DNA of 47,500 bases from Symbiodinium natans. Taxonomy: Eukaryota > Sar > Dinophyceae > Suessiales > Symbiodiniaceae. Positions 8,120 through 18,034 of this stretch are shown here, piece by piece. Positions within the stretch are counted from its first letter, which is position 1. Each line of letters begins with the position of its first letter. The notes below the pieces were generated by a model, which saw only the letters and a program-made list of their open reading frames with translations, made no database searches and had not been told where the DNA came from. The stretch covers positions 128,860 through 176,359 of the forward strand of contig CAJNDS010001491.1 of assembly GCA_905221605.1 (NCBI GenBank). Direction: 5' to 3'. Position numbers and translations under genes: made by a program.

Positions 8120-10276
8120 TGACTCCCAAAGCATGCCCCCAGTGACCGTGTACTGATCCCCTGCACGCTTCCAGATGCCGAGGTCCTCGAGGCTCATGGG
8201 GCCCAACAACCCCTAAACCCTAAACTTAGGGTTTAGGGTTTCGGGTTCAGGGCCTAAACCCTAAACCCTAAACCCTAAACCCTGAACCCTAAACCCTAAA
8301 CCCTAAACCCTAAACATGGTCCTCGAGGCTCATGGGGCCCAGCATGACTCGATGCCCGAGCCCGGCATCCAGGCGATGGACGCACCGATCGTTGGACCAC
8401 ACGACCAGCCGGGCCGGCTTCACCTCGATGCTCTGCTCCTTCTTACGGGTTTAGGGTGTAGGGTCTAGGGTTTAGGGGCATAGTGGCCCAGGAACAGTGT
8501 TGTCCCCCCCCCCCCTTTTTTTGGGGGGGCGGGGGGGGGGGGGGGCGGGGGGGGGGGGGGGGGGGGGGTGGTCGTTACTTTATAAGCTTTATAAGAGCAC
8601 CCAGCAAACGCAAAAGAAGGGTCAGAGGGTGGCACTGGGCTCCTTCTTACCCGAAACACTAAACCCAAACCCTAAAGAGGGGTCAGAGGGAAAACTATGA
8701 AGAGATTATATGAAAGTAATAATATTTAAAGGGGCTCTTTAAGCCCCTAAAAGATTATAAAATTTAAATTAAAATGAATGGAGAGAATGAACAAAGTACA
8801 TGAGTGAATGATCGAAGTGATCTCTTTTTCCTTGTGCATTTATTGGTGTTTTAGTTCTCTTGATCATTCATTAGGATTACAAGTAAACGGGCGTCTATTT
8901 TATTATCTTCTCACGCCCGCTATAAAATGTAAACGAAGTGTAACAACTGGACGAACAAGAGAGCACAGTTTACGAGCGATAGAATTCATTATTATACTAA
9001 TGTAGTTCGTTCTCTTTCTATTAATAAATTACGGGCACATGTACACACTATTAATACTACAATCTAGTTCATTCCTTGTAATCTCATTAATTGCCCTTTT
9101 AAGTGAAGAAGACATGGGCAAAATACACAATTAAAATGTGACACAGTTTTTGATTGGTTTCACTCACTCCGTTTATCTCTTCATATTGTGCTCTTAGAAC
9201 TTTTTCAGTACAAGAGAGCACAACATTCATTCTATTCTACAGCACTTATTAAGCTCACTCGTTACGTTCATTCCACTCTCTACGAAATAAAAATGTAAAT
9301 GCAATGAAATTTGTGCGCGAGATGGCACTCGGCTCCTTCTTCCCGGTGTCGATGACCAGGGAGCCAGTGCCCTCCAGGTAGAGGACCGCCACGTAGCCCT
9401 TGGCATAGGCCGGAACCTTAGTTGTCCAGCAACTTAGGGGGTTTAGGGTTTAGGGTTTGGGGTTGAGGGTTGAGGGTTGAGGCTTGAGGGTTTAGGGTTA
9501 ACCTTTTTGGGATGTTATCGGGATCATAGATGGGATCTTTTGTAGGGATTATCATACCTCACCAAAAAAGGTTAGTTTAAAGGTTCCCCTACTCTACCAA
9601 GCAACAGGCTTGCCCTCATCGTCGAAACCATTGTCCCGGTGCATGGGAGAACTTCCGATCGCCACCCTCCCAAACATGGGCACGGAGTCTCCCATTTTCG
9701 CATCTCCTGGGGTAGGTTTGGGGGCCCTACAACAATTAAACTCTCTAAGGCTTTGTCAGGATTATATACGGCCTATACCCTACCCCCTAAACCCTAAACC
9801 CTAAACCCTAACAGTTATGTTGAAACCTACGCCGGGTGTCTTGCATGGAGTCCCAGGGAGTTGGGGTCCTGCCCCCGGGCGCAGCAGCGGATCACCTCCT
9901 TGAGAAGCTCCTCCACAGCTCCTTCACGATTGTTGGGGTACTGTTAAACATGGATATAGGGTTTAGGGTTTAGGGTTTAGGGTTTAGGGTTTTAAGTTTT
10001 CATAAAGATGTAAAATGATCCTCAACAATGACCCAAAGCTCTGGGCACCCGAACTTCTTGAAGCGATTGGGAAGAGCCCTTCCTCAGTGGCTTAGGGTTT
10101 TAGGGGTTTCGGGTTTTTGGGTTTCGGGCTTTCGGGTTGAGGGGGGGTTGCCTGAGCAACAGAAGCCAACGAAAGTTTGGATGCTGGGTAGGGACGAAGC
10201 TTCAACGGGGCGAACTGCCTGACAAGTGCGGCCCGAACCTCCTCGCCCAGGAAAGCATCCACCACGCCAATCATTG
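8120..10276 (-). CDS. Fe(II)/2-oxoglutarate dioxygenase-like protein, multi-exon
   Basis: Exons in transcript order: 10276-10196, 10082-10021, 9940-9853, 9706-9606, 9416-9336, 8438-8322, then 8185 to about 8120; all internal phases agree. Seen: MHRDNGFDD gives an HxD iron motif, and CVHRLDAGLGHRVMLGP gives the second His with an Arg ten residues later, the usual Fe(II)/2OG spacing. YVAVLYLEGTGSLVID lies between as the predicted jelly-roll strands. Family knowledge: such enzymes hydroxylate substrates using O2 and 2-oxoglutarate; the substrate here is unknown. Donors are GT once and mostly GA or GT/GA alternatives. The 8186-8321 intron is a telomere block between 24-bp exon copies. Both ends of the protein are unresolved; a frame at about 10300-10420 may be an upstream exon. 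Confidence 0.68.
8182..8205. repeat. 24-bp perfect direct repeat, copy 1 (exon sequence)
   Basis: Identical to 8318-8341. On the minus strand it codes for the GPMSLED part of the dioxygenase-like protein. Each copy sits at one edge of the telomere block 8206-8317. Confidence 0.95.
8206..8317. repeat. Telomere-type insert with both orientations
   Basis: 112 bp made of CCCTAAA units, then TTTAGGG units, then CCCTAAA units. It forms almost the whole of a 136-nt intron and could fold on itself. Confidence 0.95.
8318..8341. repeat. 24-bp perfect direct repeat, copy 2 (exon sequence)
   Basis: Second copy of the exon segment. Splicing from GA at 8321 to AG at 8186 (minus strand) removes one copy and the insert and leaves an uninterrupted frame. 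Confidence 0.95.
8497..8570. repeat. C tract / T tract / G tract
   Basis: A run of C, then T, then a long almost pure G tract with rare C. Frames across it are poly-Pro or poly-Gly artefacts. It lies inside the long intron 8439-9335. Confidence 0.9.
8701..9310. other. AT-rich island inside an intron
   Basis: About 600 bp with markedly higher A+T than its surroundings and no telomere-type units. The short plus-strand frame at 8808-9005 has no coding character that I trust. It may be a decayed mobile element or imported segment. Confidence 0.5.
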
Positions 10277-10299
10277 CTCGGACCCGAGATTCTTTGATC

Positions 10300-10700
10300 C
10301 TTCCGAACTACCGTGAGAGGGGAAGCTTCGAAATGCCTGCGGACGGGCCTCGAAGTTCTGGACTCCCAACAGCCACTTCCGACCATTCCCAACAACTTCC
10401 AACAATTCATAAGCCCTACACCGTAAACCCTAAACCCCCAAAACAAGCCAAAAACACACTTGGACTTGAATCTGCCCTACCGGCAATGCTCCTGAATAAG
10501 GAATATCCCTAAACCATATAAGGAACCCTAGTATAATTTAAGGTACATTCCTTGACTGACGGGTATTGGAACCGCTGGGTTAGTGGAGTAGAACAGTATC
10601 TGCTCTCAATCTGGGGTTTAGGGTCACCTTTTGCGTTTTCGCGTGACACAGGATTGTAGGAAAAATGGGCTTGCCCCCTTTCCCCTCCTTCCCCGCCCTC
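10300..10700. other. Unique spacer upstream of the dioxygenase-like exons
   Basis: A minus-strand frame at about 10300-10420 includes NGRKWLLGVQNFEARPQAF and might be an upstream exon of the dioxygenase-like gene; its junction phase was not resolved. The rest is unique, with isolated CCCTAAA units. Confidence 0.35.
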
Positions 10701-10759
10701 CCCCCCCTTCCCTGCCCTCCCTAAACCCTAAACCCTAAACCCTAAATTCCCACCCGGCC

Positions 10760-11100
10760 CCAGAATGATACCCGGCAGCGAAATACACCTTTACTGGATG
10801 GAAGCCATTGGAGAATGGTCGAATTCAGCCCCTTGGGCTGAGCCTTGCTTTAGGACCACTAAACTGGTGCCTTATACTTACAGGAAAGCAATGGGAACTG
10901 AGGGCGACAGCCCTAAACCCTAAAAGGCAGTGGTTTGGGTGGTGGCCTGTGAAAGCTCACAGCGGGTGGGGGAACAGAAACCTAGCACCAATGAGAATTG
11001 TTGGAGTGCATTGGAAACAGATGCCTTCGCGTGACACGCCGCCCCCCCCCACACCCCCTGGGTGTGTTGGGGCGCCATTCACACATGTTACTTACTGCCG
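10760..11100. other. Unique stretch, no confident exon
   Basis: A 127-codon plus-strand frame spans 10808-11191, but its last third is translated CCCTCAA repeat and its first part matches nothing I recognise. I do not call it a gene. Confidence 0.4.
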
Positions 11101-11115
11101 CTGCGCGGCGAGACG

Positions 11116-11117
11116 CC

Positions 11118-11177
<60 letters not shown>

Positions 11178-11210
11178 ACCCTAACCCCTAAACCCTAAAC
11201 CCTAAACCCT
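11116..11210 (-). repeat. Variant block CCCTCAA passing into CCCTAAA
   Basis: About nine uniform CCCTCAA heptamers followed by standard CCCTAAA units. The variant is homogenised, as in the reverse-orientation block at 20609. Confidence 0.95.
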
Positions 11211-11337
11211 CCCCCCCCTTCCCCCACTGGAGCCTCGATGCTCGTGAGTCCGTGCGTCCGCAGACAGCTGCACGGATGATGCGGGGTAGTTCAGGGCTTC
11301 TGGGGGCTTGCAGGGCTTGTCTTGCTAAATGTGTCTT

Positions 11338-11441
11338 CTAGACTCGGTAGGAATAAAAGGGTAGCCTTTTGGGTTTCAAGGGGATTATAAGGGAACCCCA
11401 ACCCTAAACAAAAGGAAATAAGGGCCTACTCCCGGGCCTAG
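11338..11441. mobile_element. Introner-like element family D, copy 1
   Basis: A 104-bp element with imperfect inverted ends (CTAGACTCGG at the left, CCGGGCCTAG at the right) and TCTT on both sides (11334-11337, 11442-11445) as a 4-bp target duplication. Core motifs AATAAAAGGGTA-CC and AAGGGAACCCCAACCC recur at 29470, 43132 and 45128. Confidence 0.72.
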
Positions 11442-11571
11442 TCTTATATAGAGATACATAGCTACAGGTCTTTTGGTTGCCCATATCGTTTGTGTATGAG
11501 AGAACTCTGAGAATGATTCAGGCTCCCGCAAGCAGGGCTGTGCTGGATGTGTGCAGGACCTACCAGCTACC

Positions 11572-11664
11572 AAACCCTAAACCCTAAACCCTAAACCCTA
11601 AACCCTAAACCCTAAACCCTAAACCCTAAACCCTAAACCCTGAACCCTGAACCCTGAACCCTAA
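11572..11664 (-). repeat. CCCTAAA array
   Basis: About ten perfect units followed by CCCTGAA variants. Confidence 0.95.
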
Positions 11665-12180
11665 ATGCTGCAAAATCCCTTCTTCACTCCAGTGATTCGT
11701 CGGGGATTGGGACAGTAGTGGTGAGGGGGAAAGGAGCCAGGCTCCGACATCCACCACGGCCCAGGTATTGCAGGGCTTCTGGTAGTATTGTACCATCCGT
11801 ATGTGATGATAATATTCTATTGCTATGTGTGTATATATCCATATATGTCTTGTACATGTATGTTTACCTTGGCTAGGGTACAGGGCGCCATCGAGACGGA
11901 GGGGTGGGGGAGGGGGTAACACATTAAAGAGGTGCAACAGTACTGAAGACGATGTTGATGTCTCTTGCGAAGCCTCTCAGCTTCTTTGGCGGGGGCCACC
12001 TATATGCGAGTTCGCGAGCTTCTAGGCTCGATTATCACGGAAAGGGTCTAGTTGCTGTTCAAAGGACTGGAGGCTGCAAGGAATTTGGCGTTCTATTGCA
12101 CTTGGCTGCATCGAGCATTCTGAATTACATGGGACCCATGGCTCTCCAGTCCACGACAAACCGTGTGCCAAAAGTATGCA
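11665..12180. other. Unique stretch, no confident gene
   Basis: Open frames exist on both strands (for example plus 11952 onward), without a recognised family and with repeat translation at their ends. An AT-rich patch lies near 11800-11860. Confidence 0.4.
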
Positions 12181-12640
12181 GCGAACCTCAAAACCACCCA
12201 AATTCCTGCCCCAAAACTCTCCCGACCCCCACAAACCCCCCAGCCCAAACCCCAGACCCACCCGAAACCCCAAACCCTAAACCCCACACCCTAAACCCCA
12301 AACCCAAAACCCCAAACAGCCGCAGTGCAAGGCCTAAGCCCAGGCCCTAAACCCTAAACCCTAAACCCTAAACCCTAAACCCTAAACCCTAAACCCTAAA
12401 TTAACCCTAAACTCTAAACCCGAACCCTAAACCCTTAACCCTAAGCCCAGGCCTCCGGAGAAGGTCGGTGAGGCCGCCAGGTCGTGAAACTGGCTCCCCC
12501 TGGCCGGTGTGCGAGGGGGGGGGGGGGGGCAAAGCATTTTAGGGTTTGGGGTTTAGGGTTTAGGGTTGAGGGTTTAGGGTTCAGGGTTTAGGGCTAGGGT
12601 TCAGGGTTTCGGGTTTAGGGTTTTAGGGATATAAGGAGGA
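12181..12640. repeat. Degenerate and perfect telomere-type tract with orientation switch
   Basis: CCCCAAAC-type decay at 12190-12330, perfect CCCTAAA at about 12346-12402, a unique 90-bp island, a G tract near 12516-12530, then TTTAGGG-phase units to about 12630. Confidence 0.88.
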
Positions 12641-12699
12641 ACCCCCTAGAAGGGACCTCGAATCTTATTCCCCTACATAATCCCTCTATACACCTTAGA

Positions 12700-12875
12700 T
12701 AGCCCCTACAGCTTTTTTTTTGTTTTGCCTGTGCTGCTTTGCATCTTACCACGAGCATGAAGCACAAGTTTTCTTTGGAGATGGCCCAGTGCAACCTCGA
12801 GTTTGTTGATCTCAAAAAGGCAGCTGGATCCCGGCCATGACGATGTTCTGGGCAGACCTCACTGTCCTTTTCAAA
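12700..12875. CDS. Orphan exon-like island, strand ambiguous
   Basis: The plus strand reads MKHKFSLEMAQCNLEFVDLK and the minus strand reads FEKDSEVCPEHRHGRDPAAF over the same DNA; both look protein-like. A CCCTAAA block starts right after it at about 12876. No family recognised. Confidence 0.3.
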
Positions 12876-12959
12876 CCCTAAACCCTAAACCCTAAACCCT
12901 AAACACCCTAAATGCCTCTGCAAAACACGCGCTTCTGATCCCTGAAGAACTCAACGTGG

Positions 12960-14350
12960 ATGGCCTAAGCTTCGTCGTTGTGAGCGGCTGTATTCTTAGC
13001 CCTCGGGCACCCTCGTGCACCCTGACACCGAAGTAGCAATGTAGCCCCTACGCTCTGTTGCGGTTTAGGGCACAGGGTTGAGGGTCTAGGGTGCAAAAGG
13101 CTCCTTGTAAGGGTCCCTCGTTTAGTCCCTTGAAGTCGGCGCGCCCAAAGGGTGGATGCCATAGGGAGTCTAGGGTTCAGGGTGGAAGGGTTTAGGGTTT
13201 CGGGTTTAGGGTTTGGGGTTCAGGGTTTTAGGGTTTTTGAGGGTTTGGGGTTTAGTGGGTTTTAAGCTTGGGGTTTGGAATTGCGGGGGGGGGGGGGGGG
13301 GGGGTGGGGGGGGGGTGTTTGTTTGGGTTTCTAGGCTTAAAGGGGTGGCGGGGGAATCCGAAGCCTCATAAACGGGCATAACAAGGATCCCGTTGGGCGT
13401 CCCATGCTGTTTATAGTTCCGTAAGGTTTCGGATTGAGCGTTCAAGAATTGAGGGAGGGTGTTTAGGCTTTTTGAGGCTTCGGGGCTTCGGGGATCTAAG
13501 GTTTGTTTTTGATGCAGGAGTTTGGGGGGTTTGCGGGTGCTGTGGGTTGAGGGAGTTTGTGGGGGTTGAGGCCGGGCATGGGTGTCCAGAGTTTGGGACT
13601 CTCAACCCTCAGCTCTAAACCTTTAACCCTAAACCTAAACCTTCAATCTACATAAACCCTAAGCCCTGAACCCTATACCCTAAACCTCGACCCTAAACCC
13701 GAATCCTCAACCCAGGTTAAGCCCCAAACGCGCAACTCTAAGAGGGCCAGCGGTGCATCGATGTAGCTCAAGGCTATGCCTGGAAAGGATTTAGGGTTTA
13801 GGGTTTAGGGTTTAGGGTTTCAGGTTTAAGACAAGAAAACCAACATCCAGGGCCGGGAATAAAGATTTCAGGTTTATAAGGGGTTGAGGGTTTAGGGTTG
13901 TCCTTCGTAAGGGTTTAGGGCTTAGGGTTATCCTTTGTAAGGGCTTAGAGTTTAGGGCTCTCGCACGTAAGCTTTAAGGGCTTCGGCTTGCCCAAGGACA
14001 TTTGGAGCATAGGGATGCATGGTGTGCGTGCTAGCAAGAGGGGGTTTCCGAACTTAGGGGGCGCCGTATTGTGGTCCTTATTCTAAGGGGATTTTAGTAT
14101 TTGGGGATCTATTCTAGGGGTCCCCTATGTCCGTAACCCCCAAGTGTCCTGCTCTGCCAACGTCCCAACAACCCTAAACCCTGAACCCTAACCCTAAACC
14201 CCAAACCCTAAACCAACAGTCAAGGGAGTCAAACTTGGACCCCTAAGGATATACCCCCACGAGGTTCCCGCAACCTACTCCTCGCATGACCCCGATATTC
14301 CCGTGGAGATTCTTTAAACAAGGTCCCCAAAAACCAAGGGTACAACCTTA
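12960..14350. other. Spacer with degenerate repeats, a G tract and no confident gene
   Basis: TTTAGGG-phase decay at 13165-13260, a long G tract at about 13285-13320, decayed CCCTAAA at 13600-13715, TTTAGGG at 13790-13820 and 13880-13990, CCCTAAA at 14170-14215. Open frames on the minus strand over 13206-13605 are Pro/Asn-rich repeat translations. Confidence 0.6.
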
Positions 14351-14358
14351 GGGGTCCC

Positions 14359-14487
14359 CTAACCCTAAACCCTAAACCCTAAACCCTAAACCCTAAACCC
14401 TAAACCCTAAACCCTAAACCCTCAACCCTGTAACCCTGAACCCTAAACCCTAAACCCTAAACCCTAAACCCTAAACCCTAAACCCAA
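14359..14487 (-). repeat. CCCTAAA array
   Basis: About seventeen units, with a short CCCTCAACCCTGTAA interruption in the middle. Confidence 0.95.
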
Positions 14488-14489
14488 AC

Positions 14490-14600
14490 TTGCGATGCTC
14501 AGGAGCTCACGTGTCTCGACTGGTTCAACCGGTCGGGAAACTTTCACCCAGGACCAGTCGTCTTGGGCATCCTCATCCTCCTCGCTGCAGGATTTTCGGC
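14490..14600. CDS. Orphan exon-like island, strand ambiguous
   Basis: The plus strand gives a hydrophobic peptide GPVVLGILILLAAGFSAV that would be a membrane segment; the minus strand gives an acidic peptide CSEEDEDAQDDWSWVKVSRP. All recognised genes run minus, which favours the acidic reading. The island is flanked by a CCCTAAA array on the left and a TTTAGGG-phase array on the right. Confidence 0.35.
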
Positions 14601-14604
14601 AGTT

Positions 14605-14658
14605 TAGGGCTTAGGGTTTAGGGTTGGGGTTTAGGGTTTAGGGGTTAGGGTTTAGGGT

Positions 14659-14690
<32 letters not shown>

Positions 14691-14750
14691 GGTTCAGGGT
14701 TTAGGGTTTAGGAATTGAGGTTTGGGGTTTAGGGTTTAGGAAGACATCGA
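14605..14750 (+). repeat. TTTAGGG array with a GGGTTGA variant block
   Basis: TTTAGGG-phase units with about six consecutive GGGTTGA heptamers in the middle. Confidence 0.92.
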
Positions 14751-15117
14751 CCGGTGTAGACTCCTGGTAACCGGTAGCACAAGCAAGTACCCGCCCACAT
14801 CTTGGAAAAGCCGGAAGCACGAGACTTCAGCAGAACTGATGTTTACCTTAGTGTTTCGGAAGCTCCAGGTATGGGGGTTTACGACAACAGGGGACCCCTC
14901 ATGTAGGCCCCTAAATAGTAGGACAGCTCCATATTGAGGCTTTCTTGCTGGGGCCTTGCATGACAAACGATGGATCTTGCCTACCCAATGCCGCCTTCGG
15001 GTTCAAAACAGCTCAGAACGCCGAGGACGAGGGCGAGACATAGTACAGCAGAATGAGCCAGCGAATTTCTGCCTAACAAAAACCCAACTACAACTTATCA
15101 CGTGGTTCCCCCCACTC

Positions 15118-15263
15118 TCCTCGACATAGTGCTGTTCCCTCTTCGGAGGGGCCACCACCGGAGCGACTGGAGGGAGCTCCGCTGGAGCTGAGCTCTTGGA
15201 CGGCGGGGCCGCGTCGACGTAGCCAGCGGCCTTGCGAAGGACCACGATGCACAATTCCAGGTA
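15118..15263 (-). CDS. Orphan exon-like island, Pro/Ala-rich linker
   Basis: The minus strand reads YLELCIVVLRKAAGYVDAAP then a proline/alanine linker ending near PPKREQHYVEE, with a possible GA donor after the glutamates. Protein-like composition and the same strand as the recognised genes. Unknown family. A second minus-strand frame at 14736-14966 is less convincing. Confidence 0.4.
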
Positions 15264-15489
15264 TCCCTCTCGCTTCAATCTAGGGGTTCTGCAAAGGATC
15301 CCTCAGGGAAGATGAGGGGCTATACTAGGAGTATATTAAGGGGATCCTTTAGGGGGTACATCCTTAGGGGGTACGAGTCTCCTAGGAACTTTCTGGTGAT
15401 AGCAGTGAGTGCAAGAGCCTATATGGTGCGACATGAAGCCCGAGTCTGGTCCGACAGATGATACTGGAGCCGTAAGCAACTGAACGAAC

Positions 15490-15535
15490 ATGTATGTATG
15501 TATGTATGTACGTACGTACGTATGTATGTATGTAC
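15490..15535. repeat. GTAT/GTAC tetranucleotide microsatellite
   Basis: TGTA/CGTA tetranucleotide units in uninterrupted phase. Confidence 0.95.
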
Positions 15536-15589
15536 ACATCATGTATATGTTACATCACATGCAGATCGCATATTTTCCATGAATTTCTG

Positions 15590-15940
15590 CGTTCCTTTGA
15601 TCCATCTCGGGCCCCGCGCTGCCGGCGCCGAACTCTGTGCTGTCCGGCCAATGTTTGCCTGCGTGCGGGCCTCCGCCCAAGACCTGGCTAGGTCCTAGGT
15701 TGGTTTCGGGTTTAGGGTTTAGGGTTGAGGGTTTAGGGGTTCATTCGGCTGGGTTTAGGCTGAATTTCAACTTTGTTGCTGCTTGGGATTTTGTCCGCTT
15801 CTGACTTCTCCTTAGAATCATACCCCCCCCCCCCCCCCCCCACGAAAACTCAACAAAGGCCAAACTCCCAGACCCTCATCCCCCCATGCAGCCAAAAAAG
15901 CAAGTTCCGGCATGCACCTTTTGCACGATCCTAGTCCTAT
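15590..15940. other. Spacer downstream of the caspase-like gene
   Basis: A plus-strand frame near 15600-15690 (GPRAAGAELCAVRPMFACVR) might be an exon but is unsupported. TTTAGGG-phase units lie at 15708-15740 and a C tract at 15824-15841. No poly-A run or other retroposition mark follows the gene stop at 15944. Confidence 0.4.
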
Positions 15941-15943
15941 GTC

Positions 15944-18034
15944 CTATCTGCCCTGTATGCACAGAGTGCAGAATGAACAGGCTCCATTCTGTATTGACCT
16001 CCAGTAGGTGCCAGTTCCGATACCCTTCTGCCCACACAAGCAGCAATGAGTCCAGGTGCCACCACCAAGCCTTTCATGTTCATCGCCTGGCTGGCATTGA
16101 AACACAGAAGCCCGACGGTGGTCGATGTCTCGTCGATGTTCGTCTTTCAAGATCTGGAGCTCATGCTCCACGCCTTCTCTCCTCTCCCGCTCCCGCCGCG
16201 CCTCCCTTTGAGCCGCCTGGAGCTCCTGCTGGCTGTGGCGTAGGTGTGTCTCCACCTTGTCCCACTGCAGCGTCTGACCCACCATGTTCCGTAGAAGAGT
16301 TGGCAACTGCTGAGGCAATGACCTGTGCCGAGCCAGTTCTTGCACGAGCTGTTGATTTTCAGTGGCTGCTTGATGCAGATTTTGGGACAACTCGTGAGTC
16401 TCGACTTCCAGCTTTCTTTTCTGAGAACGCAGGTTCAAAGAGCATACTGTCAACGCGGTGGTCGCACAAAACAGCAGCCCGACTAAGGCAGAAAAACCCA
16501 TTTTGGCAACTTCTTCCTCGGCTTGGAGCTTTTGAAATTCCTCCTCCAACTGCTGCGCGGCTCCATCTTCCACAAGGGACGACCGCGTCATGCTCCACAA
16601 GGCCCCGCACATGCAGCAGAGCTGAAGAAAGACCCTCGTCACCCGCCACATCAAACTCGAGCCGGCAAGCTGCACGGTGGCATCCTGCCCACTACAAGAA
16701 AGGCATGCCGCCATCTGCTGCATTTGCGCCCTCTCGTCCTGCAACCTTTGGGCCTCGGCTCGGTACTCCAAGTTCTCTGTCAACAATGCGCTCTCTGCGT
16801 CCTCCTTCTCTCTTTGGGAGCTGTGCTCACCATCTCGTTCCAGCTCCGCTGACTTCAGGGCTTCAAGCTTCGCGCAGTGCTCCGCCCACTTGGTTGGTGT
16901 GACGAAGAGGTCGAGACGCTGGGATAGCTCCGTCGACTCACAAACAAGCTCACACATCTGCCGGTTGTAGGTCTTGCTCATCACGGTTGCCCCCACGTGC
17001 TCGTAAAGCTCTTGGACCGAGTATGGTTCGTTCTTCGTGATGTAGTTTGTCAAAGCGTCAGCAAACGATCCATCCTGCGCAGTTCGGCCAAGCAAGCAAG
17101 CCTTTATCTCCGCATGCTGATGCTTCTTGGTGCCCAGCTCTCTTTTTGCGGAGTAGACTTCCCCGCGGTGCACTTGGCTGCGAATCCTGCAGCAGTCCCA
17201 AAACGCAACGCACGCCAGCTTCTGAGATGGGCCTGCTGTATTCAAGAGCTTCATGACAAGCTCGTGGACAAGCTTGGATCCTTGCATGAATCCGAGGCCA
17301 GCGCAGCTTGGGTGTCCGGCACAGGACATGCATAAGTGCAGACCCCCTTGGTCAAACTCAAGCCCGTGGCCAGCAAAATAAATCACAACAACCATTGTCT
17401 GGCCATCTCGACCCCTCTGGGCATGTGTCTGGGCCGCAACGGTCGCCAGGAAGTTGTCGATTTGTTGTTCCAGATCCTGCGTATGTCTCGCGTTTTCTAC
17501 AACGTGAGAAGTGTATCCAAGGGAACCAAAGGCTCGTGCAACGGCTCTCGCATCGGCCACCGCTCTTTCCAAAGGAGCATAACCACTTGCATACTGAGAG
17601 ATGCCAACGCACAGGCAGAGCCTGTCCGGACTGGCTGTTGTCATCTCCTCGGTGAAGCTGTCCCGAAAAGTACGCCATCCACTGCGCAGAAGAAGACGCC
17701 AGCGCGCAGAATCCTTGCTGAAATCGTGCCACCACTCCCTCACGGCGGCTACTGCCTGCGATGTCACGACGAGGAACGGTGAGCACAGAAAATATGTCAA
17801 GGTTGAGCCGCAGGAGAAGCCAGCTAAGAAGGCAGCGCAATAAGTTGAGAATGTCAGAGCCAGACAGAAGAGCGGCAAGAGACGGGCCTCTGTCCAGAAT
17901 ACAACTTGAAATTGGACTGCCTGCCACATGCTGCAGCTTCTCAGCTGTCTCAAGGAGTCCCTGGACCAGCAGAATGTACAGAAGGCGGCCAGCTCCTCCC
18001 TCATCACCTTGCTACCGGCGCTGCCTGTAGCCAT
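15944..18034 (-). CDS. Caspase-like (C14) peptidase with membrane and coiled-coil segments
   Basis: A single 696-codon frame; an in-frame TAG nine bases upstream limits the start to this ATG. Residues about 139-290 form a C14 fold: LCLCVGISQYASG begins it, VVVIYFAGHG carries the catalytic His (about 223), and FWDCCR carries the nucleophile, most likely Cys282 by alignment with metacaspase DSCH. Hydrophobic stretches at about 52-96, 465-483 and 512-534 look like membrane segments, followed by a long charged coiled coil (about 535-645) and a C-terminal cysteine cluster (CCLC...CSFCTLC) that might bind metal. Members of this clan cut after basic or acidic residues and act in stress or death responses; the target here is unknown. 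Unlike every other gene here it has no introns and no telomere-type repeats, which hints at a retrocopy or a young acquisition. Confidence 0.75.
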   Translation of the reverse strand: MATGSAGSKVMREELAAFCTFCWSRDSLRQLRSCSMWQAVQFQVVFWTEARLLPLFCLALTFSTYCAAFLAGFSCGSTLTYFLCSPFLVVTSQAVAAVREWWHDFSKDSARWRLLLRSGWRTFRDSFTEEMTTASPDRLCLCVGISQYASGYAPLERAVADARAVARAFGSLGYTSHVVENARHTQDLEQQIDNFLATVAAQTHAQRGRDGQTMVVVIYFAGHGLEFDQGGLHLCMSCAGHPSCAGLGFMQGSKLVHELVMKLLNTAGPSQKLACVAFWDCCRIRSQVHRGEVYSAKRELGTKKHQHAEIKACLLGRTAQDGSFADALTNYITKNEPYSVQELYEHVGATVMSKTYNRQMCELVCESTELSQRLDLFVTPTKWAEHCAKLEALKSAELERDGEHSSQREKEDAESALLTENLEYRAEAQRLQDERAQMQQMAACLSCSGQDATVQLAGSSLMWRVTRVFLQLCCMCGALWSMTRSSLVEDGAAQQLEEEFQKLQAEEEVAKMGFSALVGLLFCATTALTVCSLNLRSQKRKLEVETHELSQNLHQAATENQQLVQELARHRSLPQQLPTLLRNMVGQTLQWDKVETHLRHSQQELQAAQREARRERERREGVEHELQILKDEHRRDIDHRRASVFQCQPGDEHERLGGGTWTHCCLCGQKGIGTGTYWRSIQNGACSFCTLCIQGR

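Noticed and set aside
8808-9005. 65-codon plus-strand frame in the AT-rich island
   Set aside because: No coding character, within a long intron of a minus-strand gene, and in AT-rich DNA where short frames are frequent.
11116-11184. CRISPR-like regular repeat
   Set aside because: Plain tandem heptamers without spacers, in a eukaryotic genome.
15886-16902. 338-codon plus-strand frame
   Set aside because: It lies antisense to the caspase-like gene, which has catalytic motifs, coiled coil and better composition. The plus frame is a GC-rich shadow.
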